The notes beneath the pieces were generated by a model. That model searched no databases. It saw nothing but the letters and a program-made list of their open reading frames with translations, and was not told the DNA's origin. Shown here piece by piece: positions 30,523 to 35,258 of a stretch of 35,258 nucleotides of DNA. This DNA comes from Vicinamibacteria bacterium (GTDB lineage: Bacteria > Acidobacteriota > Vicinamibacteria > Fen-336). Position numbers and translations under genes: made by a program. Within the stretch, counting starts at the first letter, position 1, and each line of letters begins with the position of its first letter. The stretch is taken from the NCBI GenBank assembly GCA_023701125.1, contig JAMPXO010000048.1:1-35258 (forward strand), in the 5' to 3' direction.

Positions 30523-33201
30523 TCAGCGCCCGGCGCTGTCGACGCGCGAGAGCGACGCGGCCTGGAAGAAGGGCTCCCGATCGGCCCGGCCCGTGCTGAA
30601 GGTTCCACAAACGGCGGCCCGGCCAGTGGGGCCGGGCTCGGTGCCGGGGGGCAGGACGAGCCACACGGCGAGCCCCGTCGACAGGTCGACCGTCGCCGTC
30701 AGCACGGCCCCGGGCCGTAGCCGCGCGGTGTCCGAGTTGAGGAAGTAGCCAAACGTCGGGCGCAGGTCGCGCCTGCGGACGCGGGTGGCCGGAGCCGTCG
30801 CGCTCGCGTCGTCCGTGATCGCCAGGTACGCGCCTTCCGGGATGTCGACCAGCAGCGCCCGCTCCCCCGCGGGGCAGCCGGGCAGCGGGGGCTTCGGGCC
30901 TCGCCCCGACCACATCAGGCCGATCGGGCCGAGCATCACGACGGCCGTCAGCCCCAGCGCCAGGTGTTGCGCCAGCGGGCCCGGGGCCGCGGACGGCACG
31001 GCCGCCTCGGGAGCGGCGGCCGACCGCGGACCGAAACGCCGGACCAGTTCCGCGAGGGCGGCGAACGGCACGGCGACGCCGGTCGCGGTCAACAACGCGA
31101 CCAGCGGCATCGTCGCGGCGTAGACGCGGAGGCCGGCATCTCCGGGCGGCAGGAACGGAATCGACAGCAGGTGCCCGGCGGCGCCGAACAGCAGCACGCC
31201 GCTCATGGGCTTTCGGAAGCGCACGGCGCAGGCGATCAGCCCCAGAGCCGCCAGCGCGTAACACGTGGCCTGGAACTCGGGCGAGCGCACGCCGTCGACC
31301 ACGAACGCGAAGGCGTGGTAGCGCGATCCGGTCAGGCCGAGGTACTCCTCCAACGCCCGGGCGCCGCCTTCGATCAGGCCCATGGGCCGCGCCTGGAACG
31401 CCTGCCACGCCAGCGCGTAGATCTCTCCGCCTTCCCGGGCCTCGGGGTGGTCCACCAACACCTGGTTCCAGCCCTTGCCGCCGACGACCAGCCCGTAGAT
31501 CACGTACGAGAAGTTGGAGAACGCCTGTTGTTCGTTGGTCGGCCTGGCGAGGACCTTGACGAGGGCGAGGCTCAGCAGCGAGGCGACGAGCACCGACGCG
31601 AGCGCGCCGGCACCGATCCGCAGGCGAGCGGGACGGTGCCGGAACTCCCAGACGGCCGCAGCGACGAGCGCCGGCAGCACGAAGAAGGCGCCGGCTCGCG
31701 CCATCAGGGCCAGGGTCAGGAGCCCGAGGCCGACGCAGTAGCCGCGGGGGTCGTCCGTGCGCACGCCGCGCGCGATCGCCGCCAAAGCCAGGGCGCCCAT
31801 CGCCAGCCCGAGGTTCTCGGTCAGCGTGGTGCCGAGGCCACCGTCGACCCGGTAGAACAGGAAGAGCAGCACGAGCGCGGCGGCCCCTGCGATCGGGCCG
31901 AGACTGGCCCGCCACTCGCGGGCGAGCAGGAACGCCGCGACGGCGTTGAGCAGCACCATCAGAGCGATGCTCAGTTGCAGGTTGCGGTCGGTGGCCGCCA
32001 GCAGGGTCGAGAGCAGGCCGACGAACAACGGTCGCCGCGACGACCAGCCGAGTGGCTCGCCCGACAGCAGGCGCAGGGCGTCGGCGTAGTAACCGCCGGC
32101 GTCCGAGGCCGGGAGCAGGCCGCCCACGGCGCTCGAGTGATTGACGACGTCCTGCCAGAGGGCCCGGAGCGGGAGCGCGAACAGGACCACGGCGATGGCC
32201 AGCGCGCCCACGGTGCCGAGCCAGCTCCTCCGGTACAGGAGCAGCGCCACCGGAACGCCCGCCCAGGTCAGGACCGGCAGCGTCAGGTGGTACGAGTCCG
32301 CCAGCAGCGACGGCGGCAACTCCACGAGCAGGGCCGCGGCGAACAGCGCGGGCACGACGGCCAGCGCGACGATCCGCAGCCCCCTGCCGCTCGGGCCCGG
32401 GGTCTCGAACGGCGCGTGGACCTGGTCCAGTGCCCGCGCGAGACGGGCGGAGCCGGAGGCGACGAGGTCGACCACGACCTGGCCCGCGAGCGCAAGGCCG
32501 GGCTGCGAGAGCGCTCGTCCGCCCCGCACCGCCAGCACCCCGGAGGTGAGAAGGGCGACGCTCCAGACGCCCAACTCGAAGACGGGGTCGACCCCGGTCC
32601 ACTCCAGGCCCCACGTCGATCCCGCCGTGAAGGCGCAGGCGCCACCGCCGATGGCCGTCATCAGGGCCGTGGCCCGGCGCGGCAGGCTCGGGTCGGGGAG
32701 GAGCCACGGCCGCCACCGCCGGCTCGCGAGCAGGACGCAGGCGATCCATGCCCAGAGCACCGACATCGGCAGCGTGGCCGCCGTCTCGACGAGGTAGCGC
32801 CGCCCGTTGGCGCGTGGGTCGGTCCGGTCGGAGGACGAGAAATAGAGGACCTCGCCCCAGTGCGAGAAGCGCCCGCGGCCGTTTGCGCGAAGGCCCTCGT
32901 GCTCGGTGTGGGCCGGGCCGAGTGGCACGCCGTCCTCCAGCACGGAGGCCGCCGAGTGTCTCGGCCGCTCCGGGCTGTCCCCCTCTGCCGCGAGCAGGGG
33001 CAGCAGCCGCGAGGGCCGCATGGGCGCGACGAAACCCTCGCCCGCGTCGCGTCGAATCGACTCCGGGGCGAGGGGCTGCCGCTCGGGCACGCCCCACCCG
33101 AGGCCGCACACGATGGGGACCAGGCTGAACGCCAGCAACCGCGCCGCGCGCAGCACCCGTTGGCGCGCCTCGGCGGGCGCCAGCGGGGCGGCCGCGGTCA
33201 T
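30523..33201 (-). CDS. Membrane protein with the 48-residue module and GT-C-like core
   Basis: An 892-residue protein. One membrane helix (about 20-37) is followed by the shared module (core 89-136: EDG, LGP, H..H, SHWG, SSDRTDP, NGRRY). About twelve membrane helices run from 145 to 770. The loop LPASDAGGYYADALR, then SSRRPLFVGLLSTLL, is the counterpart of APDSFSYW and RPPLLPVIHALL in the 1080-residue protein, so the two are distant paralogues. The C-terminal 120 residues (DIPEGAYLAITDDASATA onward) form a beta-rich soluble tail in place of the SGNH domain. The start ATG at 33201 overlaps the upstream methyltransferase stop (ATGA). Probably a polyprenyl-phosphate-sugar-dependent transferase (inference). 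Confidence 0.85.
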   Translation of the reverse strand: MTAAAPLAPAEARQRVLRAARLLAFSLVPIVCGLGWGVPERQPLAPESIRRDAGEGFVAPMRPSRLLPLLAAEGDSPERPRHSAASVLEDGVPLGPAHTEHEGLRANGRGRFSHWGEVLYFSSSDRTDPRANGRRYLVETAATLPMSVLWAWIACVLLASRRWRPWLLPDPSLPRRATALMTAIGGGACAFTAGSTWGLEWTGVDPVFELGVWSVALLTSGVLAVRGGRALSQPGLALAGQVVVDLVASGSARLARALDQVHAPFETPGPSGRGLRIVALAVVPALFAAALLVELPPSLLADSYHLTLPVLTWAGVPVALLLYRRSWLGTVGALAIAVVLFALPLRALWQDVVNHSSAVGGLLPASDAGGYYADALRLLSGEPLGWSSRRPLFVGLLSTLLAATDRNLQLSIALMVLLNAVAAFLLAREWRASLGPIAGAAALVLLFLFYRVDGGLGTTLTENLGLAMGALALAAIARGVRTDDPRGYCVGLGLLTLALMARAGAFFVLPALVAAAVWEFRHRPARLRIGAGALASVLVASLLSLALVKVLARPTNEQQAFSNFSYVIYGLVVGGKGWNQVLVDHPEAREGGEIYALAWQAFQARPMGLIEGGARALEEYLGLTGSRYHAFAFVVDGVRSPEFQATCYALAALGLIACAVRFRKPMSGVLLFGAAGHLLSIPFLPPGDAGLRVYAATMPLVALLTATGVAVPFAALAELVRRFGPRSAAAPEAAVPSAAPGPLAQHLALGLTAVVMLGPIGLMWSGRGPKPPLPGCPAGERALLVDIPEGAYLAITDDASATAPATRVRRRDLRPTFGYFLNSDTARLRPGAVLTATVDLSTGLAVWLVLPPGTEPGPTGRAAVCGTFSTGRADREPFFQAASLSRVDSAGR

Positions 33202-33995
33202 CCGCGCGGGCTCGCCGTCGCCGCGGTCGGGACGCGCCGCAGCACGATCGTCGCGAACATCGCGAGCTGCCCCATCAGCGGCTGGAGCGCGCGCTCCAGC
33301 CCGCGCCAGGCCCCGTAGCTCCAGCCGGGCATCAGGCTGCGCAGCGAGACGCCGCCCGAGACCAGGTAGCAAAACGGCATGCCGGGGCGGATCACCTCGA
33401 TCCGCCACGCCGGGAACTCGCGCTCGAAGGTCGCGCGGTCGCGCTCGAACACGATCCAGGGCAGGGCGCCGTTGGCCCCCGACAGCGGCCCGGTGGTGGC
33501 GAACTCCCAGCGCGGGGCCTCCGGCAGGAACGGCTCGTGGTGGAAGCTGCCGTAGACGAAGCGCGACCAGGGCGTCACCCACGGCTCGACCAGCACCATC
33601 GCGCCGTCCTCGCGCACCGCTTCCGTCGCTTCCGCGAAGAAGCGGCGGACGTCCGGGACGTGGTGCAGCACGTCGGTCATCACGATCGCCCGCAGGCTGC
33701 GGGGAGCGAATGGCAGGTGGCAGCCGTCCAGCACCACGCTCATGTCGGGACAGTGGAAGATCTCGGAGCGGATCACGTCCGGCACGTGCTCGTGCAGGAA
33801 GCCGGCCCCGGAGCCGAGTTCCAGCACCCGCCCCGGCCCGGGCGGCAGGTGACGCGCGACGTCGGAGTACCACTCCTCGTAGATCCGCCGCAGGAACGGC
33901 TTGGTGGCGATCACCTGGCGCCGCACGTGAGTCGTGGCAGGAGAGTCGAGCGGCAGACCCCGGGTGAGCGGATTTTCGAGCAGTCGTTTGATCAT
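33198..33995 (-). CDS. Class I SAM-dependent methyltransferase
   Basis: A 265-residue methyltransferase. GRVLELGSGAGFLHEH (55-70) is motif I. AIVMTDVLHHVPDVRRFFAEA is the Methyltransf_11-type middle motif, and VREDGAMVLVEPW follows. The C-terminal half contains FHHEPFLPEAPRWEFATTGPLSGANGALPWIVF, a pattern of an uncharacterised methyltransferase branch I have seen near polysaccharide genes. It starts at the ATG at 33995, with only a weak Shine-Dalgarno, and overlaps the next gene by ATGA. The 63-bp region to the divergent module-bearing gene must contain both promoters. The substrate is unknown. Confidence 0.9.
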   Translation of the reverse strand: MIKRLLENPLTRGLPLDSPATTHVRRQVIATKPFLRRIYEEWYSDVARHLPPGPGRVLELGSGAGFLHEHVPDVIRSEIFHCPDMSVVLDGCHLPFAPRSLRAIVMTDVLHHVPDVRRFFAEATEAVREDGAMVLVEPWVTPWSRFVYGSFHHEPFLPEAPRWEFATTGPLSGANGALPWIVFERDRATFEREFPAWRIEVIRPGMPFCYLVSGGVSLRSLMPGWSYGAWRGLERALQPLMGQLAMFATIVLRRVPTAATASPRG

Positions 33996-34058
33996 GGGAG
34001 CCGGGCGCGAGCGGGCCGCAGGCCGAAATGTTAGCCTTTTTCCTTTCCTGGAGGGCCC

Positions 34059-35120
34059 TTGGGTTTCGGACGACCGGTCGCGTTTCCCCTCCTCCGAGAG
34101 CACGCGCGCCGGCCGTGGTCCGGGCACGCGATCTGCCTCGGCCGGGCGGACGTCCACTTCGGGCACGAGGCGCTGCTGAAGATGGCGGGGCTGACCGGCG
34201 CCCGCCTCGACCCGGGCGTGGCGCCGACGCCGTCGCACCGTGACGACCTGGCGGCCCGCGGCTGCATCTCGGACCGCAGCCTGTTCGCGGCGCTCGGCTT
34301 CGCCAGGCTGTCGACCCTCGACCTCAGCAACTTCGAAGGCGCGGAGATCCAGTTCGACCTCAACTCGGCGGAGTTGCCGGCGTCGCTCCAACAGGTCTGC
34401 GACGCGGTCTTCGACCACGGCACGATGGAGCACGTCTTCCACGTGCCCCACTTCTTCGCCAACGTGCACGGGATGCTGAAGGTCGGCGGCCGGGTCGTGC
34501 ACTGCTCGCCCACCGCGAACTGGATCGACCACGGCTTCTACATGTTCTCGCCCACGTTGTTCCTCGACTTCTACGAGGCCAACGGCTGGCGGGTCCACGC
34601 GCTCGAGATCGTGCGCTTCGACCCGCAGAAGCAGGACGCCGAGACGCCCTTCTTCGCCCGCTACGAGCCGGGCGTGCGCATCCCGCCGCCGTCCGAGCAC
34701 GAGTCCTTCCTGACGGTGTGCATCGCCGAGAAGCTGGAGCACAGCACCGCCGGGGTCGTGCCCCAGCAGGGCTATTACCGTCGCACCCCGGGCTGGCAGG
34801 AGGAGGCGGAACCCGAGGGCCTGACGACGCTGGCGCTGCGGCCACCGTTCCAGCCCGCGGGCGGCAACTGCTGGCTGGCCGACCTGAGCCGCCTCGCCGC
34901 GGACCGCGGCGACTCGATGACCGAGCCGCAGCGCTCGCCGCTGCGCGTGCTGGAGGACGGCACGCGACTGGGACCGGGGCACAGCGTCCACGACACGATC
35001 CGCACCACCGGCCGCGGCCGCTACAGCCACTGGGGCCAGACGCTCTACTTCTCGACGAGCGACAACTCCGACCCCAACTCGAACCGCCGCCGCTACGAGG
35101 TGAAGGTCCGCCCGGCCTGA
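34059..35120 (+). CDS. Methyltransferase-like protein with C-terminal 48-residue module
   Basis: A 353-residue protein. Residues 1-285 are a methyltransferase-like fold. The usual glycine-rich loop is replaced by HAICLGRADVHFG, but LDLSNFEGAEIQFDLNSA, CDAVFDHGTMEHVFHV and LKVGGRVVHCSPT fit the strands and motif of an atypical class I branch with HGFYMFSPTLFLDFYEANGW. After an internal Met287, residues 299-346 are the shared module (EDG, LGP, H..H, SHWG, SDNSDP, RRY), and the protein ends seven residues later. The start is a TTG with GGAGGG three bases upstream; an in-frame TAG at 34032 rules out anything longer. This copy has no signal peptide or membrane helix, unlike the other two, so the module here should be cytoplasmic. 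Confidence 0.85.
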   Translation: MGFGRPVAFPLLREHARRPWSGHAICLGRADVHFGHEALLKMAGLTGARLDPGVAPTPSHRDDLAARGCISDRSLFAALGFARLSTLDLSNFEGAEIQFDLNSAELPASLQQVCDAVFDHGTMEHVFHVPHFFANVHGMLKVGGRVVHCSPTANWIDHGFYMFSPTLFLDFYEANGWRVHALEIVRFDPQKQDAETPFFARYEPGVRIPPPSEHESFLTVCIAEKLEHSTAGVVPQQGYYRRTPGWQEEAEPEGLTTLALRPPFQPAGGNCWLADLSRLAADRGDSMTEPQRSPLRVLEDGTRLGPGHSVHDTIRTTGRGRYSHWGQTLYFSTSDNSDPNSNRRRYEVKVRPA

Positions 35121-35136
35121 CCCGCGGGCCCCGGCG

Positions 35137-35258
35137 TCAGCCCTGCCGGGGTCCCTTGACGGCGACGTGGAGCAGCCGGCTCGCCCCGCCCATCACGCTG
35201 TCGATGTGGTTCAGGACCTGGTGGATGTGGAGCGGGACGATCTCCGGGCGACCCGGCA
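35137..35258 (-). CDS. C-terminus of an unrecognised protein (truncated by window edge)
   Basis: The minus-strand frame is open from the right edge to a TGA at 35137-35139 and reads about 39 residues ending HIDSVMGGASRLLHVAVKGPRQG. The composition looks coding. It converges on the module-bearing methyltransferase gene with a 16-bp gap. I cannot assign a family from so short a piece. Confidence 0.6.
   Translation of the reverse strand, partial: PGRPEIVPLHIHQVLNHIDSVMGGASRLLHVAVKGPRQG

Noticed and set aside
29648-33109. A 1153-codon minus-strand frame overlapping the FkbM-like and 892-residue genes
   Set aside because: Translation is Arg/Gly/Pro-rich and out of frame with the conserved protein; it is a composition artefact.

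Overview
The window is very GC-rich (by eye around 70 %, not counted). It is densely packed, with most gaps under 60 bp and many 4-base start/stop overlaps (GTGA, ATGA, TTGA). The gene mix suggests a Gram-negative soil- or sediment-type bacterium, most likely Acidobacteriota and less likely Myxococcota or a relative. It includes a secreted D-aminoacylase, a Tat amidase, a DUF4388/PilZ pair, a secreted protein with a pilin-like domain, and a large polysaccharide locus. The taxon is an inference; there is no rRNA here to settle it.

Left part (1-12.6 kb): ordinary catabolic and housekeeping genes. In order these are a left-truncated GNAT acetyltransferase interrupted by an in-frame tandem palindromic repeat, a second GNAT, a Tat-type amidase, a quinone oxidoreductase divergent from a pirin, a secreted protein with a pilin-like C-terminal region, MazG, a small secreted protein, a secreted D-aminoacylase divergent from a PhzF-type isomerase, a four-helix membrane protein, tRNA-Leu(CAA), an M14 zinc carboxypeptidase and a class V aminotransferase-like enzyme.

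Middle (12.6-14.6 kb): a promoter-led run of an HU/IHF-family nucleoid protein, a DUF4388 protein, a PilZ (c-di-GMP-binding) protein and a small helical-repeat protein. It reads directly towards the polysaccharide genes.

Right part (14.7-35.1 kb): a polysaccharide or glycoconjugate locus. It carries three glycosyltransferases of the GT2 and GT4 types, three large membrane proteins of the GT-C or related kind, a WbpD-type sugar N-acetyltransferase, two AsnB-type amidotransferases, and six methyltransferases (TylF-like, FkbM-like, four other class I-like). The WbpD-like enzyme together with the AsnB-like enzymes suggests a polymer containing a 2,3-diacetamido uronic acid that is amidated to a uronamide. 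The methyltransferases would decorate it. No flippase, chain-length regulator or nucleotide-sugar dehydrogenase is seen, so the locus is incomplete in this window.

The most unusual observation is a 48-residue module found ungapped in three proteins of this locus, with 24 of 48 residues identical in all three. Two are large membrane proteins, where it lies just after the first membrane segment. The third is a methyltransferase-like protein, where it forms the C-terminus. I cannot connect it to a named domain family. The right edge holds the C-terminus of one more minus-strand gene.
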